Assembly: GCA_963662175.1 (NCBI GenBank)
Contig: OY759219.1
Span: 27,260,908 to 27,324,907 of the forward strand
Length of the DNA stretch: 64,000 nucleotides
Direction of reading: 5' to 3'
Origin: Aradus depressus
Lineage: Eukaryota > Arthropoda > Insecta > Hemiptera > Aradidae
Positions 41,945 to 52,806 of the stretch are shown here, one piece after another; position 1 is the stretch's first letter, and every line of letters starts with the position of its first letter. A program made the translations under genes and the position numbers. The notes under the pieces were generated by a model, which did no database searches, was not told the origin of the DNA, and was given only the letters and a program-made list of their open reading frames with translations.

Positions 41945-42235
41945 ACATTTTTGGAGCTCTAAAACTTTGTTCGTATTGGTCCTATCTCAAATCTGAGGAC
42001 GCTTGGACAATTGGAAATTTATTAAGGAACATTTGTTGTAGGAACCAATTTTTCGATAGCGCTAACTATTTTCGCGTAAATCAATCAGCCGTAAAAAAAA
42101 AATCTGTTTCAAAAAGACATTTTAAGACGGTTGTCAGCGTTTATCATGAAAACCCGACGGCCTTCGAAAATATGTATTCCATAAAAAATATGCCTTTGAG
42201 TTCTCTAAAATTTTTATTTGAAGAAATTTTTTATT
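41945..42235 (+). repeat. dispersed repeat K
   Basis: 'attggtcctatctcaaatct', 'ttattaaggaacatttgttg', 'tttcgcgtaaatcaatcagc', 'agacattttaagacggttgt'. A 98-codon ORF here lies inside the repeat and is not a gene. Confidence 0.75.
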
Positions 42236-42265
42236 AATTTATAAATATATACCGCTTATTTTGTA

Positions 42266-42457
42266 AAATGTACCCTTTCCCTCCAAAACCGATTGACCGT
42301 TTTGACTAAAAAACCAATAGTTGAATTAAATAGGAACTGAACCCTCATATTAAATTTGGTGTCGATACATTTATTATATTAGGACTTGAGTAAGGTCTCC
42401 CTGTCTTTGGTAGATTTGACTGAAAATCAATACGTGCCGACCTGAAGGGCTTCTCTG
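42266..42457 (+). mobile_element. HE element, part 1 (split by hAT-N2)
   Basis: 'ccctttccctccaaaaccga', 'gttgaattaaataggaactg', 'tcgatacatttattatatta', 'gacctgaaggg' up to the TSD. Confidence 0.8.
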
Positions 42458-43744
42458 TAGTGCTGTCGAACTATCGATAGTACTATCATTTAATCGGTTG
42501 AATTTGACCATCGAATTTATCGATAGTTATATTTAATATCAATTGTACTATAGAATTTGACATGGTTTAAAATTAGCGGTCTTGCACTTTCCAATTTCTC
42601 ACCTATATTCCATGATAAGTTTACTGAATTTTTACACTTCTTTGATTATTTTTCCCTGGGATGACAAAAACATGACATGCACCAGACTTGTAAGGCGGAA
42701 CTGTAAATTCTTTGTGAAAGGCTACGGTTACTGTGCATGCGAATTCGGACGAAAATGTCCGAAATCCTTGTCAGAACAAGACGGTTACACTGTGCGCGAT
42801 TTCTGATATTCAGTACGTTCCTGCCACCCAGCAAAGATGGACAAACTTGAGGAATTATATTTTCTTGAAAGTCCGTTAATGAAGTTATTGTTAATTGGTG
42901 GAAAAACAGAGCATGTCAACCAGTTACTTTTTAGTAGAGACGACAAAGGAGAGTTTAAAATGTTATTTCAAGAATTGTGATAATTTTTTTCTCTACTATC
43001 CCACAAACACCTGTTCCCGTACACAAGACTTTATCGTTATCCATGGTAAAATAACCAAATCACTCAAAATTCAACGCACGAAAACACCCAATACAGACGC
43101 AGGTCGCACGAAAAAATCAAACTTGTTTGAAAGCTCAACTGGTTCTGACGACGTCGTGCATGTTCCGACATGTTCGTCGCTGCCAGTGTAAACACTCTCA
43201 TTGGAAAACAGGCGTTTGTTTGTTCGGGCGAATTCATCAGAACACATTTTCGTCAGAACTCGCATCCATAGTAACCGTAGGGTAAGGTAGGCACCTAATT
43301 TCCCATCTTATTCATTTCCCATCTTACCACAAGCAGATCCGAGGGCCAAAAAATAAAACAGCACATACGATGCTAAATTTAATTAAAATATAGATATTTC
43401 TAACATAACCTTTTTTCACTCTAGATTTTTGGTTTACGTACTTGTTCATTTTACATGAACAGGTAACTGAAGTATTCATTAAAAAAAACCTTGTTTTTCT
43501 CAATAAAAACATTAACTATTTAATAAAAATATATTAACTGGTAGGTTTAAGGAACTGATAATACTGATTAGGACGAAAACTCTTTTCTTGGTTACTGACA
43601 GAATAACCAACCGTACGGAAACTGACCTCTTTTCCCAACAGCGGCGATTGCTTTTCTTGATCAAAATTCATTTTTTAGAATTTCGATAGTACTACAGATT
43701 AATCGACAGTTGTGCTAAGAACTATCGATAGTTTGACACCGTTA
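42458..43744. mobile_element. hAT-type element N2
   Basis: 1287 bp inserted in HE. Inverted ends: TAGTGCTGTCGAACTATCGA at the left; the complement of TAACGGTGTCAAACTATCGA at the right. Flanks CTTCTCTG and CTTCTGTA agree at 6 of 8 bases, consistent with an old 8-bp TSD, and removing the insert restores HE continuity. The interior has ORFs up to 98 codons with no transposase similarity. Also 'gttctgacgac'/'cgtcagaactcg' inverted motifs inside (about 43142 and 43250). Confidence 0.8.
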
Positions 43745-43880
43745 CTTCTGTAAACACAAATTGAATGTCCTGTCGATATATTCTCTCTATCCGGGACAGG
43801 TTCCGGATACAGGGACAGGAATTTCTCTTACAGATTACATAACTTGCTCTGTTCTTCGTGTAGCTGGGGAAGTTAAAAGG
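43745..43880 (+). mobile_element. HE element, part 2 (after hAT-N2)
   Basis: 'tgtcgatatattctctctat', 'cagattacataacttgctct', ending 'cttcgtgtagctggggaagt'. Complete right terminus. Confidence 0.85.
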
Positions 43881-44084
43881 GATGAACTGAAGGAAAATAG
43901 AGAGAGCGAGCTCGTCGTCCCTTCCAGCCAATTATGTTGAGTTGCCAGCTGAGTCACGAAGGTTCCATCGAGTCGATTTAATTCCTCCTTGGAGATCGTG
44001 AGAGGTGAAACACAGGTCAAGAGGATGGTGGGAGGATCTAGTCATTTTGGGAGGATGTGAAAAATTCCAATAACACATATCCCA

Positions 44085-44144
44085 TTTCTCCCTCCTGAAT
44101 TGTCATATGAAATTGCGTGTCCAAAACATTCATTACATCTGCAG
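44085..44144 (+). mobile_element. HE internal sequence leading into the 109-bp array
   Basis: 'ccaaaacattcattacatct' and 'gcag' are the standard HE internal block. The minisatellite starts exactly where 'ttattagRgtttttgagttg' and 'agccccc' would follow. Confidence 0.7.
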
Positions 44145-45135
44145 TAGAGTGTGTTAAGCCCCCTTTTAGAGTGTGTTAAGCCCCCTTTTAGAGTGTGTTA
44201 AGCCCCCTTATAGAGTGTGTTAGGCCCCCTTTTAGTGTGTGTAAAGCGTCCTTTTAGAGTGTGTTGAGCCCCTTTTAGAGAGTGTTAAGCCCCCTTTTAG
44301 AGTGTGTTAAGCCCCCTTATAGAGTGTGTTAGGCCCCCTTTTAGTGTGTGTAAAGCGTCCTTTTAGAGTGTGTTGAGCCCCTTTTAGAGAGTGTTAAGCC
44401 CCCTTTTAGAGTGTGTTAAGCCCCCTTATAGAGTGTGTTAGGCCCCCTTTTAGTGTGTGTAAAGCGTCCTTTTAGAGTGTGTTGAGCCCCTTTTAGAGAG
44501 TGTTAAGCCCCCTTTTAGAGTGTGTTAAGCCCCCTTATAGAGTGTGTTAGGCCCCCTTTTAGTGTGTGTAAAGCGTCCTTTTAGAGTGTGTTGAGCCCCT
44601 TTTAGAGAGTGTTAAGCCCCCTTTTAGAGTGTGTTAAGCCCCCTTATAGAGTGTGTTAGGCCCCCTTTTAGTGTGTGTAAAGCGTCCTTTTAGAGTGTGT
44701 TGAGCCCCTTTTAGAGAGTGTTAAGCCCCCTTTTAGAGTGTTAGGTTAGGTTAGGTTTTATGACTCATGCCCGGGCTTTAATAACGAGGTCATATCGCCT
44801 ACTACCAGAGCGCTCTTTCGTCACTCTGGTGGACATGAGCCCGACTCTACTGTGGGAGTCCTAAATTTTGCCTACACTAAATTTTTATTCACCTAGGGTA
44901 GGGGTCTTTAACGAGTACCTGACATCGTACAGGCTCGGGACCATCGCTTAACGTCCCATCCGAAGGACGGCGTGCTTAAGTTTATTTTACCTCCCAGATA
45001 AAATAAACTAAGGGCCTCGGTCGGGTTTTGAACCCACGATCTTGAACTCAGAAGGCAAGCACGCATACCACTGAGCTACCGGCGACCTCTAGAGTGTGTT
45101 AAGCCCCCTTTTATAGTGTGTTTAGCCTCCTTTTA
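44145..45135. repeat. 109-bp higher-order minisatellite, split by SINE-A
   Basis: Monomers of about 22 bp (gagtgtgttaagccccctttta) are organised as a five-monomer higher-order unit of 109 bp. The diagnostic 'ttatag' variant recurs at 44208, 44317, 44426, 44535 and 44644. A SINE-A interrupts it at 44742-45089 and the array resumes for about two monomers. Confidence 0.95.
44742..45089 (-). mobile_element. SINE-A inside the 109-bp array
   Basis: Full length with a long tail 'taggttaggttaggttttat' and head 'ccggcgacctc'. Likely TSD TAGAGTGT at 44734-44741 and 45090-45097, though this 8-mer also occurs throughout the array. Confidence 0.9.
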
Positions 45136-45285
45136 ATCCTTCCTACCTATCCCTTCGCTGGAATTGTCTGAAAATCAATAAGTGTCGTCGTTATGGGGTT
45201 CTGGATAGATTCTTTCTCCCGGGAGTAGGTAATCGTGTCACGAAATTCTACTTCTCCAGCTTCTATGTATAGAGGCAGTTAATAA
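45136..45285 (+). mobile_element. HE element, resumed after the array
   Basis: 'cttcgctggaattgtctgaa', 'gtgtcgtcgttatggggttc', 'cgggagtaggtaatcgtgtc', then a degenerate right end. Confidence 0.65.
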
Positions 45286-45288
45286 TCT

Positions 45289-45420
45289 CACAGGTTGTAA
45301 AATAATATATTGTCTGACCTTTCAACGATTTTATTGATATTAGCTAGCCGGCTTTCGAGGTTGCCCTCAGCATCAAGCAGTCTAAAAATAACACAATTAA
45401 AATGTTTTAATAAAGTTAGT
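45289..45420 (-). repeat. hammerhead-like family a repeat
   Basis: Outer block 'caggttgtaaaataatatat', 'tgtctgacctttcaacgatt', then the motif at 45342-45383 whose core reads UUGAUGC (degraded), U, GAGG-GCAA-CCUC, GAA, AGCCGGCU, A. Confidence 0.7.
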
Positions 45421-45424
45421 TATT

Positions 45425-45694
45425 AAGATTTCGTCACTCTTGTGAACATAAGCCCGACTCTACTACGGAAGTCCTAAATTTTGCCTACTCTAAATTTTTA
45501 TTCACCTAGGGTAGGGGTCTTTAACGAGTACCTGACATCGTACAGGCTCGGGACCATCGCTTAACGTCCCATCCGAAGGACGGCGTGCTTAAGTTTATTT
45601 TACATCTCAGATAAAATAAACTAAGGGCCTCGGCCAGGTTTCGATTTCCAGCTCGGAAGGCTAACACGCCTACCACTGAGGTACCGGCGCCCTC
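45425..45694 (-). mobile_element. SINE-A, 3'-truncated
   Basis: Starts 'tttcgtcactcttgtgaaca', complete centre, head 'gaggtaccggcgccctc'. Box B is degraded (ggtttcgatttcc). Confidence 0.85.
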
Positions 45695-45714
45695 AAAAAA
45701 TATAATAAACGTAC

Positions 45715-45805
45715 ATAAAAACTATAAATTTTCAACGAAATCGGCCGAAGAAAGGAGAGAGTAAGAAAGGAATCTTAGCTCAAAAACCCTAATAACTGAC
45801 AATAC
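45715..45805 (-). mobile_element. HE fragment
   Basis: 'aattttcaacgaaatcggcc', 'aaaaccctaataactgacaa'. Confidence 0.6.
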
Positions 45806-46274
45806 TTTTTTGCCCAAGCGTTTTTTGCTATTCAACCCAAAATATACATATAAATGTATTCAAGGATACTGGAGGCGTATATTTTGTATAAGAAATTATA
45901 CATAGCTACCCTCGGATTTACACTATTGTCCTCTATGTACGTCCCTAATCAAAAATCAAAAAAATAACCTCACATTAGACTATGCGGGGGAGTTTAAAAA
46001 CTCAAGATACGGATCAGGGATATCCTTTTTTTGGGGGGCTATCATACTTAATACCCTTATGAAATATATTTGTAATGCAAATAAGGTATGAGTATTTGTG
46101 ATGCTGTAACATGTAAATAACAAAGTCTATATAAGTAAAATGATAAGTACAACATAGGGTACTTTGTTTTTTGAAGGATATGACAAAAAAAAACCAAGTA
46201 TAATATTTTTAAAAAAAATTGTACTTAAAATCTGTGGCAAAGCTATATTTTTGATTTATTACTTTCTTATATGT
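45806..46274. other. gene-free DNA
   Basis: No gene or known repeat seen. Confidence 0.45.
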
Positions 46275-46565
46275 ACCTTTAATATAAGGAAGTATTAATG
46301 TGCGAAAATCCAAGATTGAGTGCAACAGAATTGCACGTTTCAAGATCCCCAGAATACATTTTGACCATTATGTAACTTTGTGAGCGTTCTAACTTGGAAA
46401 CGATTGTAGCTATGAACTTAAAATTTAAAATGAAGATGTCACAGGTGCCAACTCAAATCTGATTAAATTTTGACACAATTCGGTCGAAGAATAAGATCAC
46501 TTTACTTAGGGACCTGCGGCTTATATTCGTGACCTTATAGAAAATACTTTCAAACAAAAATTTTA
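46275..46565 (+). repeat. dispersed repeat P
   Basis: 'aaggaagtattaatgtgcga', 'gcacgtttcaagatccccag', 'tgaagatgtcacaggtgcca', 'atctgattaaattttgacac'. Parallel to 60450-60770. Confidence 0.7.
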
Positions 46566-46569
46566 GAAA

Positions 46570-46803
46570 ATGAGTTTTTGTGTTGTCTCCCCCGAATCCC
46601 CCCCCGTCCTTCCATTTAATCGATTTGTCTGTTAGAGAGTTCTAAATTCACATATAAAATTCGTGTCGATTCATTTTATCGGGAGTTATCGTGTTCATAT
46701 TTGGAATCTGTAGGTTGAAAAACATGAAATTCGGTTGAAAACATCGCATAGAATTTTTTACAGATTAAAAAACTTCCCCTATACTCCGTATAGTTGGGGA
46801 AGT
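46570..46803 (+). mobile_element. HE element, right half
   Basis: 'cgtgtcgattcattttatcg', 'ggagttatcgtgttcatatt', 'cttcccctatactccgtata', 'gttggggaagtaa'. Confidence 0.8.
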
Positions 46804-46834
46804 AATTATAATATAATAAATATATTGTATTTAT

Positions 46835-46920
46835 GTTTTTGAAATCAGGGGTCGTAAAACGTGAATTTCTGACCGATTACATTACTTCCTCTATACATCT
46901 TTTAGCTCAAAAAGTAATAA
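46835..46920 (+). mobile_element. HE 3' end fragment
   Basis: 'tttttgaaatcaggggtcgt', 'ttctgaccgattacattact', with the terminal hairpin degraded. Confidence 0.65.
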
Positions 46921-47374
46921 TAAAAAATAAAAAATATCAACTGATGCTCCCCAAAAAAATTTTTTGACTACAAAACCGGAATAAATATTGATTATTTAAT
47001 TCAAAACATAAATTCAGTTCAATTAATACATAAATACTATAAATTATAACATTTAGACACTAACGAACACTTTAAGAAGAGACAAGAATTTAATGAACAC
47101 ATAAAAAAAAATAATAAAAAAGAAATAGAACACGAAAAAGCAATACATATAAATTATTCATTAAGTTTTTCTATGAATAAAAATTAAATCGTTTAGATAA
47201 AAATTTCGAGAATAATGACACCGATTAGAATAACTAATCTAAAACCTCGTCATAATTAGGTATCAATATATATTCAGTTACAAAAGATTTATAAGCGGAC
47301 TATATCAATTTTTTACTAATGGTGTTGAGACAATTTAAATTATTTAATATAAGGAACTATAAATTATATTATTA
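46921..47374. other. gene-free AT-rich DNA
   Basis: Very AT-rich, nothing recognised. Confidence 0.5.
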
Positions 47375-47480
47375 CTAGCAGGTCTACATGGCGTTGCCCT
47401 GGAGTAACTTTGCGTCAGTAATTTACAGTTTACTTCCTATTACAATTTCAAATTTTAAGATGTTATATAATTTCATACTC
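47375..47480 (-). mobile_element. Helitron-like 3' end, diverged
   Basis: Minus strand: 'actccagggcaacgccatgt', 'agacctg', CTAG, T, as at 16162 but with an imperfect hairpin. The extent beyond about 100 bp is unclear. Confidence 0.4.
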
Positions 47481-47754
47481 AGAGTTATTGGACACTAAAT
47501 GTTTTTGAATTTATTTATTTTCTCCCATTCGCATCCCCTCCCCAATCAAAAATTATTTTTTCTAGTTTACCTCTTTAAAATGATAAGTGACATATAATTA
47601 CTAAGAAAAATACTCGCCATATCAACATGATCACAATATAATATAATGTATCATAAATAAATGAAAAATATATTTTCATTAGTTCTAACTAAAATAGTCA
47701 ATGAGATGAGGTATGATATAAATGGACCTTCTGCCACCGAATCCCTAATTATAG

Positions 47755-48041
47755 TTAGTTATTATGACTCATGCCCGGGCTTTAACTATGAGGTCATATC
47801 GCCTACTACCAGAGCGCTCTTTCGTCACTCTGGTGGACAGAAGCCCGACTCTACTGTGGGAGTCCTACATTTTTCTTCACCTAGGGCAGGGGTCTTTAAC
47901 GAGTACCTGACATTATACAGGCTCAGGACCATTGTTTAACGTCCCATCCGAAGGACGGCATGCTTAAGTTTATTTTACCTTGACCGGGTTCCGAACCCAC
48001 GATCTTGAACTCAGAAGGCAAGCAATCATACCACTGAGTCT
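47755..48041 (-). mobile_element. SINE-A with TSD
   Basis: TSD CTAATTATAG at 47745-47754 and 48042-48051. The 5' head is shortened, and the body hairpin left arm is deleted next to 'ttttaccttgaccgggttcc'. Confidence 0.9.
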
Positions 48042-48102
48042 CTAATTATAGAAAAAAACACTATAATACAGCAATGTTACCATAATTAATTGAAACATTG
48101 CT

Positions 48103-48347
48103 CCAGCCGGAGCCCTTTGAAAGGTGAAAAAATCTTGAACACGCCATCCTTCGGAAAGGTTAAGCGATGATCCCAAGCCTGTGCGATGTCATGTACTCGC
48201 TAATGATCCCTATCCTAGGTAACCTGGTTAGACAAAATTTAGGGAGTCGCGCTCATGTCAACTAAAGCGACGAAAGAACTTTCTGTTAATAGGCGATATG
48301 ACTGCATAGTTAAAGCCCGGGCATGAGTCACAAAAACTGACTAACAT
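48103..48347 (+). mobile_element. SINE-A, old copy
   Basis: 'gccggagccctttgaaaggt', 'gccatccttcggaaaggtta', to 'gcccgggcatgagtcacaaa'. Head missing. Confidence 0.75.
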
Positions 48348-48364
48348 CAACATGACCACAATGT

Positions 48365-48510
48365 TTAGTTATTGTCACTCATGCTCGTGCTTTAACTACG
48401 AGATCACCTGATGGATCTGAGCCGGCCTGTGGGAATCCTAAATTTTGCCTACCCAGGTCTATTCAGTCAACTATGATTCAGGACGGCGTGCTCAAGGTTT
48501 ATTTCCACAA
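48365..48510 (-). mobile_element. SINE-A fragment
   Basis: 'cactcatgctcgtgctttaa', 'ggaatcctaaattttgccta', 'aggacggcgtgctcaaggtt'. Several internal deletions. Confidence 0.75.
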
Positions 48511-49027
48511 TATAATCAGTTATAATATATTTTGTATGTTATTGAATAGTAAGATAAATAAACTAACTAAAAAATATTGACATTGATTGAGAACAAAAGT
48601 TCACTATCAGACATAAATGAACTGGACTGCATTGTGTGGGACGACAGTGAATCACAGAGCACAAAATACGTGTTTTCTTTCTTTTTGGTATCACAAATGT
48701 CCCAGAATCAGCCTGTGACAAAGCGAACAATGTCTCAAAATACAAAAAAAAAAAATAATAAAAAGAACATAAATTTATGTATGATCAAATAACTTTCCCA
48801 ATCAGACTTTATTTATTTGAATAGAGTTGACGTTAACGGGGGTGCATTACTTTCAGATGTGACTTATGTAGTAATAAATTCTGATCAATTCACATATCTT
48901 CCCACCATATGGTACAAGGTCTACGCTGCACATGTACAAATTCAAATTTCCTGCAATTTACAACGTATAAAATATGTGTGTGCACATTTTTTTTTTTTCT
49001 GAAATGTTTTAGAAAATATGTGTTATG
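48511..49027. other. gene-free DNA with unrecognised ORF
   Basis: ORF 48577-48792 (plus, 71 codons; includes SSLSDINELDCIVWDDSESQ) ends in a poly-Lys tract from an A-run. No motif recognised; a matching ORF lies on the other strand. Confidence 0.35.
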
Positions 49028-49175
49028 GTCTACTGAACTCAAGATTGCGGGTTCAAAAATCGGCCGAAGTCCTTAGAATTGTTTTTATCACGAAGGTAAA
49101 AAAAAATATTGAGCACGCCGTTTTTCAAAGGTAACGTCAAGCAATAGTCCCGAGCCTGTGCGATATCATCTACTA
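49028..49175 (+). mobile_element. SINE-A fragment, variant hairpin
   Basis: 'gaactcaagattgcgggttc', 'gagcacgccgtttttcaaag', 'gagcctgtgcgatatcatct'. Confidence 0.7.
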
Positions 49176-49509
49176 TTTCGCACATTGACCTTATGAAGAG
49201 ATGTAAAAACGTCGGGAAATGTCGTGAAAAAGGCACTTTCGGGAATGTTATAAAACATTATTATATTAATTAAATTAAAAACTATTTATTAATATCATTA
49301 TTATACATTTATATTATATACTCATATATTTTCAAGTATTTATTAACTTTATTTATTTTTTAGTAGTATTGTTAATGTATTACTAATCACATGTGACAGA
49401 CTCTAAGAGTTAATATCTGTTTATGTATCTTAATGTATGTATATATTCTTATGACTTATTCTTTTAGTATGTTATGGTTCATGGAAAATAAATATACCTT
49501 ATTATTACT
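49176..49509. other. gene-free AT-rich DNA
   Basis: 49381-49445 ('attactaatcacatgtgaca', 'ctgtttatgtat') resembles 54799-54858, and both lie just upstream of a SINE-A, so they may be part of one larger repeat. Confidence 0.45.
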
Positions 49510-49832
49510 GTCGCTTCGAAGTAGCATGCTTCCTACTGAGCTCAAATTCGCGGGCTCGAAACCCGACCGAGGCCCTGAGTTTATTTTATCCGGGAGAAAA
49601 AAAAAAATCAGCATGCCGTCCTTCGGATGAGACATTAAGGGATGGTCCCCCCCAACCCTGTGCGATGTCAGGTACTCATTACCTTAAGTAAACAAACCTG
49701 AGTATACTAAATTTAGGACTCCCATAGTTGAGTCGGGCTCATGTCCACCGAGCGACGAAAGAGCGCTCTAGTAGGAGACGATATGACCCCTTAATTAACG
49801 CCCGGGCATGAGTCACAATAACCAACTGTATA
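49510..49832 (+). mobile_element. SINE-A, near full length, old
   Basis: Degraded head, box B 'gggctcgaaacccgaccga', right hairpin arm replaced by an A-run, centre 'gccgtccttcggatgagaca', 3' domain to 'gcccgggcatgagtcacaat'. Confidence 0.85.
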
Positions 49833-49894
49833 TGTGTAACTATACCAGAGTAGGCTAAATTTATAGTTGCGCTCATGTCCACCAGATCGACGAA

Positions 49895-50105
49895 TGAATA
49901 TATCGACATGAAATTTTATACACACAGAACCCCATGAGCGACACCTATTAATCTTTAGTTAATTCAGCCAAATGGAATGAGGGAGGCATAACTAAAAAAC
50001 CTGATAACTTCCGATGAAATGAGAAATGAGTTGGCTCAATAGAAATAGTTTGGAGGTAGAGTGAAAACTGAGATGATGGGGAAGAACACAGCCGATGATT
50101 TTTTT
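49895..50105 (-). mobile_element. HE element fragment
   Basis: 'atatcgacatgaaattttat', 'accccatgagcgacacctat', 'gataacttccgatgaaatga', 'gatggggaagaacacagccg'. Confidence 0.7.
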
Positions 50106-50507
50106 TTCTATAATCCCGTTTCAACGGTTTTTATTTATTTATTTTTTTGTCTTCAATCATTGAGAGAAATTCTTTAAAAGTATGTAATAAATATATATAT
50201 ATTTTTTTCAAAGTTCTTTTCAAATAAAAATTACTTCGGTATGCCATGAGATCTCATTAGAGAGTTAAGACATTTCTTTTCAAAATGTTTAGAATGATTT
50301 TAAAATATCTTCCTCATTCTCACGGTTCTATTTAATGATAAAATCAGAAAGGAAATATATTATATAATTATTAACAAATTTAGAGTACGCTGCCTCATTA
50401 TGTTTTTGTTTTTTTTGCCTCATTCATCGGGATAATGACAGACAAAAATTTCAAGAAACTGAAACATGGCCGATGTCGTAAGAAGCCATTATTTCACCTC
50501 TCAAAAA
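50106..50507. other. gene-free AT-rich DNA
   Basis: Nothing recognised. Confidence 0.5.
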
Positions 50508-50560
50508 ATCTATTATTTTAACCGGCTTCCGATGTTGCCTCATCATTATGCTATCAACAA
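50508..50560 (-). repeat. family a fragment, degenerate motif
   Basis: Minus strand: 'agcataatgatgaggcaaca', 'tcggaagccggttaaaa'. Core and GAA both mutated. Confidence 0.5.
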
Positions 50561-50628
50561 AAAATAAAAACAATAGGTATTTATTAAAAAGGTATATTAT
50601 ATTCCAAGGACTAGAATAGATAGGTATA

Positions 50629-51220
50629 TAGGGAAATTCGCTTATAATGATCTTCAAGAGACCTAGAAAACATGGTTTTTTACGGACTTCGTTGTATCCG
50701 GATTTCAGAAGAAAACAAAAACTGTAATAACAATAATAATGCATGTAAATAAGCAAATACATAAGTAAAAAATATATTAGGATATAAAAAAAGTCAAATT
50801 GTATGTATAAAATAGATAAATGAGATCTTTACTAGATATACCAGTTTCCAAACGTTCAATAATTTTGATTTTTTCAGCGATAGAAAAAAAAAAAACGGCG
50901 CTTTTCATTCAACATTTTAAGATGTACGACAACATGAATAGAAACCAAAATGGAGACTGAGTTAAAATGAAAAAATAATAGGCATCCGGGCGTGTAGACT
51001 AGATTCCACGAATTCAACATAAAGTAAACATGGAAGATCGTTCGTTAGTCATTACTTAGAAAATTGAAAAGAAGAAAGAAAATCGTTATGAAATTTCATT
51101 TAATATCCAAACAAATTACTCTACACAGTACAGAAACCAAGCAAACACATTACTCGGAATGGTTATACCCAGAATATCGCTGTATCCGGTATCCGGCATC
51201 GTTGTTAGCGAGTTTCACTG
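50629..51220. mobile_element. pogo-like inverted-repeat transposon 2
   Basis: TA flanks at 50627-50628 and 51221-51222. The left end TAGGGAAATTCGCTTATAAT corresponds to the complement of the right end, CAGTGAAACTCGCTAACAAC. Inner 'cgttgtatccgg' / 'ctgtatccggtatccgg' also match. No transposase. Confidence 0.65.
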
Positions 51221-51339
51221 TATAACAATAATAATTATATGCGCTAAAATGATCCTCTTTGAATTTATTTATTTTGACGGTCTCCAGGCCAATGGGCGGA
51301 ACCCTCACAATGTAAACTATACAGGAGAGACAAAAAACA

Positions 51340-51898
51340 TTTTAAAATTATTCCTTGGAACCCTCTCACTCGGACGACACGTTCTAATTTATCAACTCGA
51401 CAAAAACTGAATTGTTATACCTATCTTCTCCGACCTCTCTGGACCTATGGCTTACAAATATATGGTACAGCCAAGACTTCAAACATCAAAAGAATACAGG
51501 TATTTCAATCCAAGACTCTCCGACTGATCACGCAATGCCCATCAAACGTTAGCAACAAGACTTTACACCGCGATTTGAACGTCACATCCATAGACACAAC
51601 CATTACATTTATACCAACGTTTCTACACCAAAATTTACTTACACACCAATCCGGACGTTCGCAAAATCTTAAGTACTTTACCCCACAATCCCCCAAGAAG
51701 ATATAAGAGAGTTTGGCATAGAGATCTCCTGTTATGAAGTGATGTCATGAGGGTTCACCGCCGGGTGTTTTTCCTCTCTCAAGCCTTTCATGCCATATTT
51801 ATTTTTATTATGTTTGTATAGTATATGTCAGCCCAGCCGCTGGTTGTGCATTTTTTGCATAGTTGTGGCTTAAGGTAAATATATTTAAAAAAAAAAAT
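51340..51898 (+). pseudogene. 5'-truncated Jockey-like LINE relic
   Basis: Frame ending at the stop 51704-51706 reads SNLSTRQKLNCYTYLLRPLW, TYGLQIYGTAKTSNIKRIQV, FQSKTLRLITQCPSNVSNKT, LHRDLNVTSI, then a degraded end. LLRPxWTYGxQxxGxAxxSN, FQSKxLRxIxxxPxxVSNxTLHxDL is the well-known stretch downstream of the reverse transcriptase core in Jockey-clade elements. Upstream RT and endonuclease are absent. The 3' UTR of about 180 bp ends in poly(A) at 51888-51898. The frame is open for about 100 codons but truncated, so it is dead. Confidence 0.9.
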
Positions 51899-52540
51899 GT
51901 TTAGATGGTCGCAGGTATTTGATTATTTTTATTTTGACCTGGAGATGAGTCGTAGAATAAGGACACATTTTTTATTGGAATCTCCCTTTTATCGGTCAGT
52001 AGTAAATAATTCCACAGAGTCGTGCAGATTTCATTTGAACTTCTATTCCCATCTGTTTCTCCCCTTTTCGTTCTCGACTGAACACGAGAATTCGAGGGAG
52101 CATGCGCAGAAGCGGGTTCCACCATTTGGAAAATCGTAATATATATAAAAAAAAAGATTTCTTGTGAGTTACGCCTTTTTGACCGAGGGGTACGCCGTTT
52201 GGCCGTTTAATTCATGGGAAGTGATGTTCCTTAAGCCCTTCTTTAGTCGGGGTTTACACCCTTTCGCCTGTTTCAAAAGTTCAGTGCCAAATGCCGTGTC
52301 TGCGTTATTTATTTATTTTTTACTATTTTCCAAGTTTTTGAGGCTACGCCCTTTTGGCAATAGATAGAGGAGAGTTTAACCGTTTGAAACAAAAACCCAT
52401 TTTCGATCTTTTGAGGGTTACGCCCATTGGCCTGGAGACCGTCGAGACAATACACACTTTAGCTATATAGTCAATATTTCTACGTATTTATTTTAACCCT
52501 TATAATTATTATACCTTTTTACTAAATTGTGGGTTCTTGT
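51899..52540. other. gene-free DNA with recurring TACGCC motif
   Basis: Four spaced blocks near 52168, 52189, 52343 and 52427 read gttacgcctttttgacc, ggtacgccgtttggcc, gctacgcccttttggc and gttacgcccattggcc. No ORF explains them. Confidence 0.5.
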
Positions 52541-52581
52541 AAACTACATGATGAGGGCAATCTCGAAAGCCGGCTAGCACA
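52541..52581 (+). repeat. family a fragment, eroded motif
   Basis: 'acatgatgagggcaatctcg', 'aaagccggctagcac': the GAA-AGCCGGCT-A end is intact but the CUG of the core is lost. Confidence 0.5.
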
Positions 52582-52699
52582 AATTTACATTTTTGCTCTC
52601 CTTTATAAATGTTTATATGCATAATTCATAAAGTATCCGTTATGACCATTTTTATGACAACCTATTTTCATTAACGAAAATAAATATTAGGAGGTAAAG

Positions 52700-52806
52700 G
52701 ATAGGGGTCCCGATCTCGCGGTTACATCGAGTAAAGTCTTATCCGAAGGACGGCATGCTCAAGGTTTTTTAGGCAAGCATTGTTACCTCTAAGCTATAGG
52801 CGCCCT
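52700..52806 (-). mobile_element. SINE-A head relic
   Basis: 'cttatccgaaggacggcatg', 'ctcaaggttttttaggcaag', 'ctctaagctataggcgccct'. Box B region deleted. Confidence 0.7.

Noticed and set aside
42895..43191. 98-codon ORF inside hAT-N2 as a transposase
   Set aside because: No hAT dimerisation or zinc-finger signature, and it is far too short.
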